Positions 7,922-16,449 of a stretch of DNA of 43,114 bases are shown in pieces (the stretch's first letter is position 1; each line of letters begins with the position of its first letter). Position numbers and translations under genes: made by a program. The notes beneath the pieces are model-generated. The model ran no database searches, was not told the DNA's origin, and worked only from the letters and a program-made list of their open reading frames with translations. The stretch is taken from contig JAESSY010000041.1 in assembly GCA_016763855.1 (NCBI GenBank), positions 1 through 43,114 of the forward strand, read 5' to 3'. The stretch is from Pseudomonadales bacterium (GTDB lineage Bacteria; Pseudomonadota; Gammaproteobacteria; Pseudomonadales; Azotimanducaceae).

Positions 7922-7951
7922 AAAAAAAAGGAGCCAGTGGCTCCTTTTTTT
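7922..7951. terminator. Bidirectional rho-independent terminator
   Basis: AAGGAGCC and GGCTCCTT form a perfect stem around AGT. It is flanked by a run of A on the left and a run of T on the right, so it can act on both strands. It separates the convergent thiolase and alpha/beta-hydrolase genes. Confidence 0.9.
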
Positions 7952-7966
7952 GTCTGTTTTCTAGGT

Positions 7967-8827
7967 TTAAATAAGGCTAGACAGTTTATCTATAAACTCT
8001 TCTGGTTGATCCAGAAATAAATGATGTTGCGCGTTCTCTAATTTAACGATCTCAAGTTCTGGTACTAATTCCTTCATATACAACGCACTTTTTTCACTAA
8101 AGGACTCACTCTGAGCACCGTAGATAAGTGACATTTTCATATTATTTGCACTAATAGCCTGAAAATCTTCAGCAAGATCTCCTAATATCGACATGCGGGA
8201 ATTGAGCTCTTCGTCGAATTTCCAGACCCAACCATCATCGTCAAATTCCAAAGACTTCTGGGCAATATAATCTACCAAATATTGATTTTCACACTGTTGT
8301 GGCGGCTGCAAGCGAAATCGTCCCTGGGCAATTTCTTTGCTTGGGTACACCTTACGCTGTTGAAGCCGATCTATCTGGGGTTCTCTTTCTTTAATGTCTT
8401 CCGGGTGTCTGACGCCAGAATCGACCAAAACAAGATGATTAAATCGTCCAGGATATTTTGCACAAGCGCGTATGGCCATTAGGCCGCCAAAGCTATGCGC
8501 TACAAGCGTTGTTTCTTTGGGCATCTTGAGGGAATCGGCGACGGCTTTAATCTCTTCAGCATAAAGATCATTGGAGTAAGCATCTCGATGATCACTATCT
8601 CCCATCCCGGTTAAATCAAGCGCTGCGGTTTGAAAGCTATTTTTGAAGCTGGGGGCAATAAAATCCCACCAGTGAGCATGCGCGTTATGGCCATGGACAA
8701 ATAGCAAACCTTGTCCACTGGATTGACTCCAGCTCAAATGATTGATATCGCGATCAGCAACTTCTACAAAACCGGCTTCTGACTCAGTTTCAACCGCATC
8801 CCAAAACCATTGTGGTATTTCAGACAT
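7967..8827 (-). CDS. Alpha/beta-fold hydrolase (copy 1)
   Basis: The 286-residue protein has the alpha/beta-hydrolase landmarks: an oxyanion-hole HG (FVHGHNAHAHWW), the nucleophile elbow with Ser112 (AHSFGG), and the catalytic His at 268/269 (AQHHLFLDQP). At the usual acid position after strand beta-7 the sequence reads IYGAQSES, without Asp. The acid may instead be Asp136 after strand beta-6 (LVDSGVR). The gene lies 4 bases downstream of the acyl-CoA dehydrogenase gene, so the two form an operon. A clear paralogue is at 30008-30955, sharing HAHWW-FIAP, CENQY and QHHLFLDQP. Likely an esterase or thioesterase-like enzyme on an acyl substrate (inference). Confidence 0.85.
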   Translation of the reverse strand: MSEIPQWFWDAVETESEAGFVEVADRDINHLSWSQSSGQGLLFVHGHNAHAHWWDFIAPSFKNSFQTAALDLTGMGDSDHRDAYSNDLYAEEIKAVADSLKMPKETTLVAHSFGGLMAIRACAKYPGRFNHLVLVDSGVRHPEDIKEREPQIDRLQQRKVYPSKEIAQGRFRLQPPQQCENQYLVDYIAQKSLEFDDDGWVWKFDEELNSRMSILGDLAEDFQAISANNMKMSLIYGAQSESFSEKSALYMKELVPELEIVKLENAQHHLFLDQPEEFIDKLSSLI

Positions 8828-8831
8828 GAGC

Positions 8832-9956
8832 CTAAGCTATTTTTGAGTACTTATTTAAATGGTAATCTGAATTACCGAACAAAGTATCAATTGTCGTGAG
8901 TCGCTTAAAGAAATGGCCCACATTAAGCTCATCCGTCACACCCATCCCACCATGCAATTGCACTGCGCCTTGGCCAACAAATCGACCACCCTTACCGACT
9001 TGCACTTTAAGACCTGAAACTGCTTTTCTAGCCAAAACGTCATAGCACTCATCCATACGCATGGCTGCCATATAAACGAGAGACTTGGTCTGCTCGTGTT
9101 CAACAAACATATCAACCATACGATGCTGCAAGACCTGGAACTTTCCAATAGGCTGCCCGAATTGCTCCCTAGTTTTACAATACTCAACCGTCGCCCTATA
9201 CAACACTTCCATTGCACCAACGGCTTCTGCGCCAATAGCAATAATGGCGTGATCAATGACTTTCTCCAACAGTCCAAAGCCACAAGATTCTTCTCCTAGG
9301 AGTTCGCCACTGACATTTTCTAAGGTCAATTCAGAGGCTCGCAAACCATCTACCGTGGCATAATTACGTAAGCTCAACCCCTTAGCATTGCCATCAACAA
9401 TAAATAAGGAAATACCGTCACTGTCTCTCTGATCACCCGAGGTTCGGGCGGGAACAATGAAAAAATCTGCACTGGGCCCGCCAAGAACAACACCCTTAAA
9501 CCCTGATATAACATATCCATCACCTTGTTTTTCAGCCGTCGTCAGCGTATCTGCAAGGTTAAATCTAGCCTGAGGTTCCACAAAAGCCAAAGCACCTAGC
9601 TTTGTGCCTTCAATAATTTCTCCTAGTAGGGCTTCTTTCTGGTCAGAAGACCCACCAAACTCAATACACTTACCTGCTAATAACACAGTGCTGAGATAGG
9701 GCTCAACAACAAGTCCTTTGCCAAACTCTTCCATCATGATCATGGTTTCAATGGCACCGCCATCAAAGCCCCCAGACGCTTCACCAAAAGGAAGTCCTAA
9801 CCATCCTAATTCTGCAAATTTAGCCCAGTTCTCTCGACTAAAACCTTCATCAGTCTTGATCAGCTTTTGTCTTTGTTCAAAGCCATAATCGTTCTGAATA
9901 AATCGTTGTACACTATTTTGAAGTAATGTTTGTTCTTCGGAAAATGAAAAATCCAT
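8832..9956 (-). CDS. Acyl-CoA dehydrogenase family protein
   Basis: The 374-residue flavoprotein shows the three acyl-CoA dehydrogenase domains: an all-helical N-terminal part (FSEEQTLLQNSVQRF), a middle beta domain, and a C-terminal helical domain. The last has the family signatures CKTREQFGQPIGKFQ and QLHGGMGVTDELNVGHFFKR. The C-terminal signature resembles the small subunit type exemplified by pimeloyl-CoA dehydrogenase, where the usual catalytic Glu is not at the canonical place. It would desaturate an acyl-CoA thioester and pass electrons to ETF. CAGGAG lies just upstream of the ATG at 9956. The gene is first in an operon with the alpha/beta-hydrolase. Inverted repeats upstream (9971-9992, 10038-10058) may be control sites. 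Confidence 0.92.
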   Translation of the reverse strand: MDFSFSEEQTLLQNSVQRFIQNDYGFEQRQKLIKTDEGFSRENWAKFAELGWLGLPFGEASGGFDGGAIETMIMMEEFGKGLVVEPYLSTVLLAGKCIEFGGSSDQKEALLGEIIEGTKLGALAFVEPQARFNLADTLTTAEKQGDGYVISGFKGVVLGGPSADFFIVPARTSGDQRDSDGISLFIVDGNAKGLSLRNYATVDGLRASELTLENVSGELLGEESCGFGLLEKVIDHAIIAIGAEAVGAMEVLYRATVEYCKTREQFGQPIGKFQVLQHRMVDMFVEHEQTKSLVYMAAMRMDECYDVLARKAVSGLKVQVGKGGRFVGQGAVQLHGGMGVTDELNVGHFFKRLTTIDTLFGNSDYHLNKYSKIA

Positions 9957-9970
9957 GTTTTCTCCTGATA

Positions 9971-9992
9971 AAAACTTTTTCTAAAAAGTTTT
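9971..9992. promoter_or_regulatory. A/T-rich perfect inverted repeat before the acyl-CoA dehydrogenase
   Basis: AAAACTTTTT and AAAAAGTTTT form perfect 10-base arms with a 2-base gap, immediately upstream of the ribosome binding site of the gene starting at 9956. It could be an operator or a leader hairpin; A/T content makes chance more likely than for a mixed sequence. Confidence 0.4.
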
Positions 9993-10037
9993 CCGTAAAA
10001 AGCTTCTTTAAAAAACTTCGCCCCTATGAAGGGCAAG

Positions 10038-10058
10038 ATCTAGGAGGCCGTCCTAGAT
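10038..10058. promoter_or_regulatory. 21-bp dyad, candidate operator
   Basis: ATCTAGGA-GGCCG-TCCTAGAT is a perfect dyad with 8-base arms, about 80 bases upstream of the acyl-CoA dehydrogenase start. The size suits a TetR- or GntR-type dimer that senses acyl-CoA, but no such regulator gene is nearby. Candidate only. Confidence 0.45.
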
Positions 10059-10440
10059 TAAGTTGCAGCAGATAATATGGCCTCATGTCATTGAATACAA
10101 CTTCAATTCAGAAAGGCAATGTCCAAGGCTTCGAATTCTGAATTATTGCCTAGCGATCCCCTGCTTTTAACAATAGAACCTGCCTCTAAAGAGAAACGCT
10201 GTCTGGACGGTTTTATGAGCTGAAACCAAATTTGGGGTGTGAAAAACTAATTAGGTCCTAATATTCGCCACTATTCTGTTCGGGTCGATAGATCGCAGGG
10301 TAGTTCAACACCATGTTTTGATGTATATTGACATCGTTCTTTACAAGGATAAGTGAATTATTGCCTGAATTTCTAAGGCAGATTACCGACCCGAGGCGAG
10401 GTCAGGGACACAACCCAATAGTAACTAATTCACATAAATA

Positions 10441-10725
10441 ATGAACCAAAAGCACCTTCAAATATACATAGCACTCATAAGCATTTTATTGCTTATCGGG
10501 CAGTTTGGCGTGCTTACTCACTCTGTAGAGCATCCGTTCCATGCTCAAAGTCAATCGTGTCAAATATTTTTACAGTGTGAGAAATCAGGCAAAGGACTAG
10601 TTCCTGATGGTTTGCAATTACCTATTATGGCTAGTAATGCACTACCTGCTAGCCAGATAATTGGCATCTGCTTATCCACTCCGCAGTCTGTCTATAACGC
10701 ACGCGCCCCTCCTTCTCTTTCGTAA
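10441..10725 (+). CDS. Small membrane/periplasmic protein at the metal locus
   Basis: The 94-residue protein has one hydrophobic segment (about residues 8-27). It is followed by a short region with His and Cys residues (HSVEHPFHAQSQSC, then LQCEK) that could bind a metal. It resembles the small DUF2946-like proteins often found beside metal-uptake genes, although I cannot assign it firmly. No strong ribosome binding site is visible before the ATG. The porin-like gene follows after 73 bases on the same strand, so both may be transcribed together with the binding protein and permease. Function unknown. Confidence 0.6.
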   Translation: MNQKHLQIYIALISILLLIGQFGVLTHSVEHPFHAQSQSCQIFLQCEKSGKGLVPDGLQLPIMASNALPASQIIGICLSTPQSVYNARAPPSLS

Positions 10726-10798
10726 ACAAATATTGATTTTTAGCGCCCCAAGCACTTAGTCGCTGTGGCGAATATTTTTGTATACGGGAGTAATTTTC

Positions 10799-12190
10799 AT
10801 GCGTAAAGCATTAGTTACGGCTGCAATCACAGCCACAATATTAAATTCAAGTCTGGTTTTCGCAGAGAGCGAAACAGAGAGTATAAAACAACAATTAAAT
10901 GCGCTTAAAAAAGACTATGAGCAACGCATTCATGCCTTAGAAGCCAGATTGCTAAAGACGGAGGAAAATGCAAAACAGGCAAATACCAAGGCCCAGCAAG
11001 TCGAAGGAAAATTGGAGCAAAGCAATACCTCGCGGTCTGCGCTTACGAGTCGAAACAATTTTAACCCCGCCATTAGTTTAATTCTGGATGGTCGTTATGG
11101 CAGTTTTGGAAATGATCCAGAAGCGTATGAATTGCCGGGATTTGCCCTCGGTGGTGAAGCAGGTCTGGGTGACAAGGGTTTATCTTTAGGTCATAGCGAA
11201 CTCATTATGAGCGCCAATATTGATGATAAATTCTATGGCCAGATAACCCTTGCCCTTGCTGAACATGAAGGAGCAACAGAAGTTGAACTGGAAGAAGCCT
11301 TTATACAAACGCTAGGACTAGGCAATGGCATGACAGTAAAAGCCGGGCGTTTCTTTTCTGAGATAGGTTATCTCAACAAGCAACACGCACATGTTTGGGA
11401 TTTTGCTGATGCCCCCTTGATTTATCGTGGTTTGTTTGGCAATAGCTTGATTGATGATGGTGTGCAGTTTACCTATATTGCCCCTACCGCAATTTTTTTA
11501 CAGCTGGGTTCAGAAATCTTAAGTGGTAGTCGGCACCCCGCAGCAGGAAGGTCCAATGGTATAGGTGCATGGACTGTCTTTGCGGATATAGGCGGTGATA
11601 TTGGCATTGAGCATAGCTGGCAGTTGGGCTTTAGTCATTGGCAGACAAATGACATCGAGGGTCGGGAAAGTGGCGGTCACGCACATGAAGGCGGTGCGGC
11701 AGAGACTCCATCATTTAGTGGTGATAGTAAAATTAACGGATTGGATCTGGTGTATAAATGGGCACCCAACGGCAACCCAAAGAACCAGAATTTCAAATTT
11801 CAGTTTGAATATTTTGTACGTAAGGAAAACGGGGTCGTGACGATGTTAGATAGTGGGCCTCCGCTAGAAAAAACACGCTATAACGGAGATCAAAAAGGCT
11901 GGTACGCCCAGACGACTTATAAGTTTGCCCGACAATGGCAGACGGGATTGCGTTACGATCAGTTAGACAGTAACAACCGTGGCTCGGATACTGATATCTT
12001 GGCTGAGGCAGGGCTGGACAATGAAGGCCATACCCCTAAACGCTACAGTGCCATGTTGGAATGGTTACCCAGTGAATTTAGTCGGGTACGTCTGCAATAT
12101 AATCGAGATAAATCCTATGAAGAGGCTGATAATCAGATTTTCTTGCAATACACCATGAGCCTCGGTAGTCATGCCGCCCACCAATTTTAG
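10799..12190 (+). CDS. Outer-membrane porin-like protein with N-terminal coiled coil
   Basis: I prefer the ATG at 10799 because GGAG lies 8 bases upstream; an upstream in-frame ATG at 10778 lacks this. The 463-residue product starts with a signal peptide (ending near VFAES). A charged heptad-like coiled coil of about 60 residues follows, then a beta-rich body of alternating aromatic and polar residues typical of a porin barrel. A loop containing GGHAHEGGAAE could bind metal. The C-terminus ends with a short hydrophobic strand (FLQYTMSLG) plus a His-containing tail. It sits directly before a ZnuA-like gene, which suggests passage of a metal ion or metal complex through the outer membrane (inference). 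Confidence 0.78.
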   Translation: MRKALVTAAITATILNSSLVFAESETESIKQQLNALKKDYEQRIHALEARLLKTEENAKQANTKAQQVEGKLEQSNTSRSALTSRNNFNPAISLILDGRYGSFGNDPEAYELPGFALGGEAGLGDKGLSLGHSELIMSANIDDKFYGQITLALAEHEGATEVELEEAFIQTLGLGNGMTVKAGRFFSEIGYLNKQHAHVWDFADAPLIYRGLFGNSLIDDGVQFTYIAPTAIFLQLGSEILSGSRHPAAGRSNGIGAWTVFADIGGDIGIEHSWQLGFSHWQTNDIEGRESGGHAHEGGAAETPSFSGDSKINGLDLVYKWAPNGNPKNQNFKFQFEYFVRKENGVVTMLDSGPPLEKTRYNGDQKGWYAQTTYKFARQWQTGLRYDQLDSNNRGSDTDILAEAGLDNEGHTPKRYSAMLEWLPSEFSRVRLQYNRDKSYEEADNQIFLQYTMSLGSHAAHQF

Positions 12191-12202
12191 GAGCGAACCC
12201 TT

Positions 12203-13108
12203 ATGTTTTATCAACGGATAAAAATTGTTGGGTTCGGTGCCTTGCTATTGTCTTTATGTACTAATGTAGCTGATGCCCAAATCAATGTGTTTGCTTGCGA
12301 ACCTGAATGGGCTGCGCTGACACGGATGCTGGGGGGTGATCTGGTCAAAGTCTACAGCGCCACCACCGCTCAGCAAGACCCACATCACATACAAGCGCGC
12401 CCAAGTCTGATTGCCAAAGCACGCCGTGCCAAATTGTTGGTGTGTACTGGGGCAGAGCTGGAGGTAGGCTGGCTACCCTTATTATTGCGCAAATCGGGCA
12501 ATGGTAATATTCAGCCTAATAGCATGGGGCACTTTATGGCCGCCGATTTTATCTCCCTGCTAGAAAAGCCAACAGTGCTTGACCGTAGCCTGGGTGATAT
12601 TCACGCAGCAGGCAATCCGCACTTTCATCTTGACCCTTATCGCATTTTGCAAATTGCCGAGGCATTAGCTTTAAGGCTGCAAAAAATTGATTCAATGAAC
12701 AGTGCACTCTATCAACAAAAACTGTTGAATTTTACTCGTGAGTGGAATCAGGCTATTGCACAATGGGAACAGCGCGCTAAACCATTGCGAGATATGCGTA
12801 TTGTCGTCAGTCATGATAGCTGGATTTATCTGGAACAATGGCTAGGTTTGAAAAAAGTGGCGACACTCGAACCCAAACCGGGGATTCCACCTAGCAGTAC
12901 CCATTTAAGTAAAGTGCTTCGCCAGTTAAAACAAAACCCAGCCGACATGATCCTGTTTGCAAGCTATCAGAATGATAAATCTGCCCGATGGCTAGCGAAA
13001 AAAACAGGACTTCCTTCTATCGGTTTGCCATTTAGCGTCTCAGATAAGGAAAACCTGATTCAATGGTTCGACCAGCTCTTGAATCAACTATTGGAGATTG
13101 GATCATGA
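12203..13108 (+). CDS. Metal ABC transporter substrate-binding protein (ZnuA-like)
   Basis: The 301-residue protein has a signal peptide (cleavage likely after residue 25) and the cluster A-I solute-binding fold for Zn or Mn. Candidate ligands are His61/62 (DPHHIQARPS), His140/142 (NPHFHLDP) and His204 (VVSHDSWIYL). The acidic His-rich loop of classical ZnuA is absent, and no clear fourth acidic ligand is seen near the C-terminus. AGGAG lies 9 bases before the ATG. The stop overlaps the ATG of the permease gene (ATGA). It would deliver metal to that permease in the periplasm. Zinc is the best guess; manganese cannot be excluded. Confidence 0.88.
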   Translation: MFYQRIKIVGFGALLLSLCTNVADAQINVFACEPEWAALTRMLGGDLVKVYSATTAQQDPHHIQARPSLIAKARRAKLLVCTGAELEVGWLPLLLRKSGNGNIQPNSMGHFMAADFISLLEKPTVLDRSLGDIHAAGNPHFHLDPYRILQIAEALALRLQKIDSMNSALYQQKLLNFTREWNQAIAQWEQRAKPLRDMRIVVSHDSWIYLEQWLGLKKVATLEPKPGIPPSSTHLSKVLRQLKQNPADMILFASYQNDKSARWLAKKTGLPSIGLPFSVSDKENLIQWFDQLLNQLLEIGS

Positions 13109-13865
13109 GTTTTGAGGGCTTGGAGCTTTCCATCCTTGGGCCAGCTTTTATAGCCGGCCTTTTAATACTGGCAACCCATGTGCCTCTAGGTCAAGAGGTG
13201 CTTAAACGGGGGATTATTTTTATCGATCTGGCGATAGCCCAGATAGCAGGGTTAGGGGTGATTGCAGCCTACCGCTTCGGCTGGGATACACATGGCTGGG
13301 AAGTGCAACTGGCAGCAGTAAGCAGCGCCTTGATTGCTGCGACAATATTAAGCCAGTTGGAGAAACGCTACCAACAATTTCAAGAAGCCCTTATCGGTGT
13401 GACATTTATATTGGCAGCAACTGCCAGTATTTTACTGCTGGCAGATAACCCCCGTGGAGGTGAATCACTCAAAGATTTATTGGTAGGGCAGATTTTGTGG
13501 ATTACCTGGGATCAGCTCTTGCCAACGCTATTAATGACGGGCTTTATTTTGCTGATATGGTACAACTTGCGACAAAAATTAAACCATCTTGGCTTTTACT
13601 TGCTGTTTGCATTAGCCGTTACCAGTTCAGTGCAGTTAGTAGGGGTTTATCTGGTTTTTGCCAGCCTGATTATTCCTGCTTAGGCAGTGTAGGACACAGA
13701 AATGCCTTGTTGACAGGCTATGTGATTGGAGGATTAGGTTATGGCTTTGGCTTAATCTTATCTTCAATCTTAGATCTACCAAGCGGAGCGGTTATCGTGT
13801 GGAGTCTTGCAATAACAGCCTTTTTGTTTAGCCTCTTTACTAAAATTGAGCGCCGAAGCATCTAA
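13105..13865 (+). pseudogene. Metal ABC transporter permease (ABC-3 family), frameshifted
   Basis: The frame opens at an ATG overlapping the binding-protein stop, with GGAG upstream, and encodes 192 residues of a multi-spanning ABC-3 permease. It stops at TAG (13681-13683) straight after GVYLVFASLIIPA. The remaining 61 residues continue in another frame: LGSVGHRNALLTGYVIGG and then LDLPSGAVIVW, both typical of the family C-terminus. Restoring one base near 13679-13681 gives a protein of about 253 residues, the normal length. This is either a recent inactivating mutation or a sequencing error. No slippery sequence for programmed shifting is visible. No ATPase (znuC-like) gene follows. Confidence 0.82.
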
Positions 13866-13904
13866 AAAAACAGTTGCTTAAGGAACGAAAAGCCTAAGGA
13901 ATAA

Positions 13905-13980
13905 GGTTAGATTGCGAGAGCGAAGCGAACCACAATCTAAACCATTACATTGGCTCTGGCAGTTTATCGGCTCTGGCAGT
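13905..13980. repeat. Imperfect hairpin and 12-bp direct repeat between convergent genes
   Basis: GGTTAGATTG (13905-13914) and CAATCTAAACC (13932-13942) form an imperfect stem between the permease and histidine kinase genes; it lacks a T-run, so terminator function is doubtful. GGCTCTGGCAGT then occurs twice (13952-13963 and 13969-13980). Confidence 0.4.
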
Positions 13981-13988
13981 CCACTAGA

Positions 13989-15380
13989 TCAGCCAAAGCT
14001 AACACTCACTTTGGCACCCCCTAAAATCGAATCTTCAATTTTTATTTCACCGCCGTAGCGATTCACGATTTCCACTACAACGGCCAACCCAATGCCCTGC
14101 CCTGCTTCATGAGAATCAAGCCGCGAACCCCGATTTAACATCTTGGTTCTGTGCATTTCTTCAATGCCAGATCCGTCGTCCTCAACAATCACTTTCATGT
14201 CGATTCCTTTTCCGCGACCCAGATCCACCCTGACGCGTTTATCACAATATTTATAAGCATTGTCGATGATATTTCCCAGAACTTCCATTAAGTCACGCTC
14301 ATCTCCAAAGAAAGTGCAATCTTGAAAGTTGAGTTCAACACTGACTTCCTTTTCAGCGTATACCTTCTCCATTGCAGCAATTAATCTATCTACGATAGGG
14401 TTAACGAGTATAGATTTTTTAATTAATGTACTTGAGTCAATGACCGCTCTCTCTAATTGATAGCCAATTATTTCATCCATTCTTGCCACTTGCTCATCGA
14501 TCGTATTTTGTATCTCAATAGCTTTCGATGCCCCCTGATACTCAAGTTGGTTAGCTGAACCTTTGAGTATTGCCAGTGGTGTTTTAAGACTATGTGCAAG
14601 ATCAGCCATGGTAGTACGATACCTTTCTCTTTGAGCACGCTCACTTGCCAACAATAGATTTAGGTTCTTTGTCACACCTTCTATTTCTTCAGGGTATTCA
14701 CCATCCAGAAAGGCTTGCCTCCCATCTTCTATGGCTTTTAAGTCTGAAGCAAGCTCGCCAAGAGGCGCCAATCCCCATTTCATCACCGCCGCTTGCACGC
14801 CAATTAAAATTAAGATGACACCGACTAGCCAACCCCATAGGTTGTTGCGGTAACTCGTAATTTCACGGTAATAGGCTTCACTTGTTTGGATCACAACAAA
14901 GGTAAAAGGCGTTGCTACTTCACCGGAGCCTAACCAGAGAATTTTATAACTCAAATAAAAATATGTATCAGCTGTCACGCTTACCCTGCCAAATCTTTCT
15001 TCACCCGGGGCTAGTTCCTGATGAAATAATCCCAAATCTTCCAAAGCAAGATCAACAGATGAAGGACTACGCCACTGCTCAATACCCATATCATCAAGTA
15101 CAAGCGCAAAGAGATCTGAACCGGGATTATTAAATCGTGGTTCCTGAAGAATTTCTGGCAAGGTTAATTCAAGAGAATCAAATTCCGTTACAGAAAGCAG
15201 ACCATAAATTTGAATTTTTAGCCTTTCCGCAATGCTATTTTCAGCACTCTTCTGGAATGCCCTATCAAACACCAGTCCCATTAATCCTAAAAAAATAAAC
15301 AGAACGAGACTCGCGGTAACAAGAAGTCGATTTCGAAGCGAGCTTTGTTTATGAAATAGCGGGGGTAGTACTGATGGCAT
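13989..15380 (-). CDS. Sensor histidine kinase (PhoQ-like)
   Basis: The 463-residue membrane kinase has two transmembrane helices (about residues 19-38 and 181-201) enclosing a periplasmic sensor domain of about 140 residues. The phospho-acceptor is His263 in DLAHSLKTPLA. The ATPase domain has an N box (GNIIDNAYKY), a G1 box (VEDDGSGIEE) and a G2 box (GQGIGLAV). Layout and HAMP-less linker resemble PhoQ-type sensors. It would phosphorylate the response regulator encoded 13 bases upstream. The signal is not readable; linked PepSY and envelope proteins suggest metal, cation or envelope stress. Confidence 0.92.
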   Translation of the reverse strand: MPSVLPPLFHKQSSLRNRLLVTASLVLFIFLGLMGLVFDRAFQKSAENSIAERLKIQIYGLLSVTEFDSLELTLPEILQEPRFNNPGSDLFALVLDDMGIEQWRSPSSVDLALEDLGLFHQELAPGEERFGRVSVTADTYFYLSYKILWLGSGEVATPFTFVVIQTSEAYYREITSYRNNLWGWLVGVILILIGVQAAVMKWGLAPLGELASDLKAIEDGRQAFLDGEYPEEIEGVTKNLNLLLASERAQRERYRTTMADLAHSLKTPLAILKGSANQLEYQGASKAIEIQNTIDEQVARMDEIIGYQLERAVIDSSTLIKKSILVNPIVDRLIAAMEKVYAEKEVSVELNFQDCTFFGDERDLMEVLGNIIDNAYKYCDKRVRVDLGRGKGIDMKVIVEDDGSGIEEMHRTKMLNRGSRLDSHEAGQGIGLAVVVEIVNRYGGEIKIEDSILGGAKVSVSFG

Positions 15381-15393
15381 TTGACCGACTTAC

Positions 15394-16077
15394 CTATTCA
15401 TCCGTCAGGGTAAATCGATAGCCCTGTCCTCTGACAGTTTCTATGGGTTTTAGGGTGTTTTCTGGATCCAACTTTTTACGTAGACGTCCAACAAATACTT
15501 CGATCACATTACTGTCTCTATCAAAATCCTGTTCATAGAGATGCTCTGTTAATACTGACTTAGAAACAACTTCCCCTGGGCGTAACATCAGGTATTCTAG
15601 TAGATTGAACTCGTATGCTGTCAGGTCAACAGTTTTGCCTTCAGACCGCACTCTTTTACCTTTGGTATCCATATTAATAGGCCCCGTTCCAAGAGAGGGT
15701 TTGAACTTACCCGTGGCTCGACGAATTAATGCTTCGAGACGGGCGAGCAATTCCTGCACATGAAAGGGTTTTACCAAATAATCATCAGCACCTGCGGCCA
15801 GCCCATCGACCTTATCTTGCCAATCTGATCGAGCCGTTAGAATCAGGATAGGATACTCTCTGCCTTCGGCTCTGATCTTTTCGACAATTTCCATCCCTGG
15901 TACCTTTGGCAAACCGAGATCAATGACAGCGATATCATAGTCATATTTTTGCGCAAGATATAATCCTTCCATTCCATCTGAACAAGCTTCGACTTCATAT
16001 TGGTGCCTACCAAGAATTTCAAGCAACTGATCCCTAAGCTTCACTTCATCTTCTATCAATAGCAGGCGCTTATTCAT
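15394..16077 (-). CDS. OmpR/PhoB-family response regulator (PhoP-like)
   Basis: The 227-residue regulator has a receiver domain with the acidic pair ED at residues 9-11, phospho-acceptor Asp53 (VIDLGLPK) and the conserved Lys in DDYLVKPF. A winged-helix DNA-binding domain follows, with the typical LTAYEFNLLEYLML and RGQGYRF endings. It is the cognate partner of the downstream kinase. Its ATG overlaps the stop of the PepSY gene by 4 bases (ATGA), so PepSY, regulator and kinase are one operon. Confidence 0.95.
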   Translation of the reverse strand: MNKRLLLIEDEVKLRDQLLEILGRHQYEVEACSDGMEGLYLAQKYDYDIAVIDLGLPKVPGMEIVEKIRAEGREYPILILTARSDWQDKVDGLAAGADDYLVKPFHVQELLARLEALIRRATGKFKPSLGTGPINMDTKGKRVRSEGKTVDLTAYEFNLLEYLMLRPGEVVSKSVLTEHLYEQDFDRDSNVIEVFVGRLRKKLDPENTLKPIETVRGQGYRFTLTDE

Positions 16078-16403
16078 TCAAATACAGACCCGGTTTGACC
16101 GTCTACAAATACATACTTCACAATGCCGTCAGAGGACAACATCTTTAATTTGTAAACCGTTGGGCCTCCACTCTTGATCAACTTAACACTCAAGATCTTA
16201 CTATCTGGATAAGCTCGCTTTGCTTTTGATGCTGCCTTTTTCCTATTAATCTTTGGCTTTGCATTTCCGCTATCATTCGCTGCATACATGATCTCGTAAA
16301 AAGGAGTCACGGAATTAAAGATCTGAGAATGCGAAAAGTCTGCGCGCGCCCATTCTGATCCAAAAAAACAGATTAGAACCATTAGGAAAACGCCAATTCG
16401 CAT
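16074..16403 (-). CDS. PepSY-domain periplasmic protein
   Basis: I place the start at the ATG at 16403, which has GGAG six bases upstream; the longer frame begins at a GTG that overlaps that site. The 109-residue product has a signal peptide (ending near WARA, then DFSH). It also has one PepSY-like domain, seen as a helix with KAASKAKRAYPDSKILSVKL followed by strands ending VKYVFVDGQTGSV. PepSY proteins are often linked to two-component systems and are thought to modulate proteases or sensors. Translational overlap with the response regulator supports a sensory accessory role here (inference). Confidence 0.82.
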   Translation of the reverse strand: MRIGVFLMVLICFFGSEWARADFSHSQIFNSVTPFYEIMYAANDSGNAKPKINRKKAASKAKRAYPDSKILSVKLIKSGGPTVYKLKMLSSDGIVKYVFVDGQTGSVFE

Positions 16404-16449
16404 ACTTATCTCCACTTATTTACTTGAATTCCGGTATTTTTGACCATCT

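Larger units (their letters stand above)
9957..10440. other. Gene-free divergent regulatory region
   Basis: No gene is seen in this 484-base stretch between the acyl-CoA dehydrogenase operon and the metal-related genes. It holds several inverted repeats, listed separately or here. These include overlapping pairs AATTCAGAA (10105-10113)/TTCTGAATT (10136-10144) and GGCAAT (10115-10120)/ATTGCC (10145-10150). GATGT...ACATC at 10320-10335 is a weak candidate for a metal-regulator (Zur-like) operator; it does not match a consensus I can defend. Confidence 0.4.

Noticed and set aside
10320-10335. GATGT...ACATC inverted repeat as a Zur box
   Set aside because: The half-sites are too short and do not match the known Zur consensus well enough to call.
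13670-13690. Programmed frameshift in the permease gene
   Set aside because: No slippery heptamer or downstream structure is visible; a mutation or sequence error is simpler.
13905-13942. GTTAGAT motif with a complementary arm, resembling an attC end
   Set aside because: The partner arm lacks a proper RYYYAAC core and the whole element is only about 38 bases; no cassette gene adjoins it.
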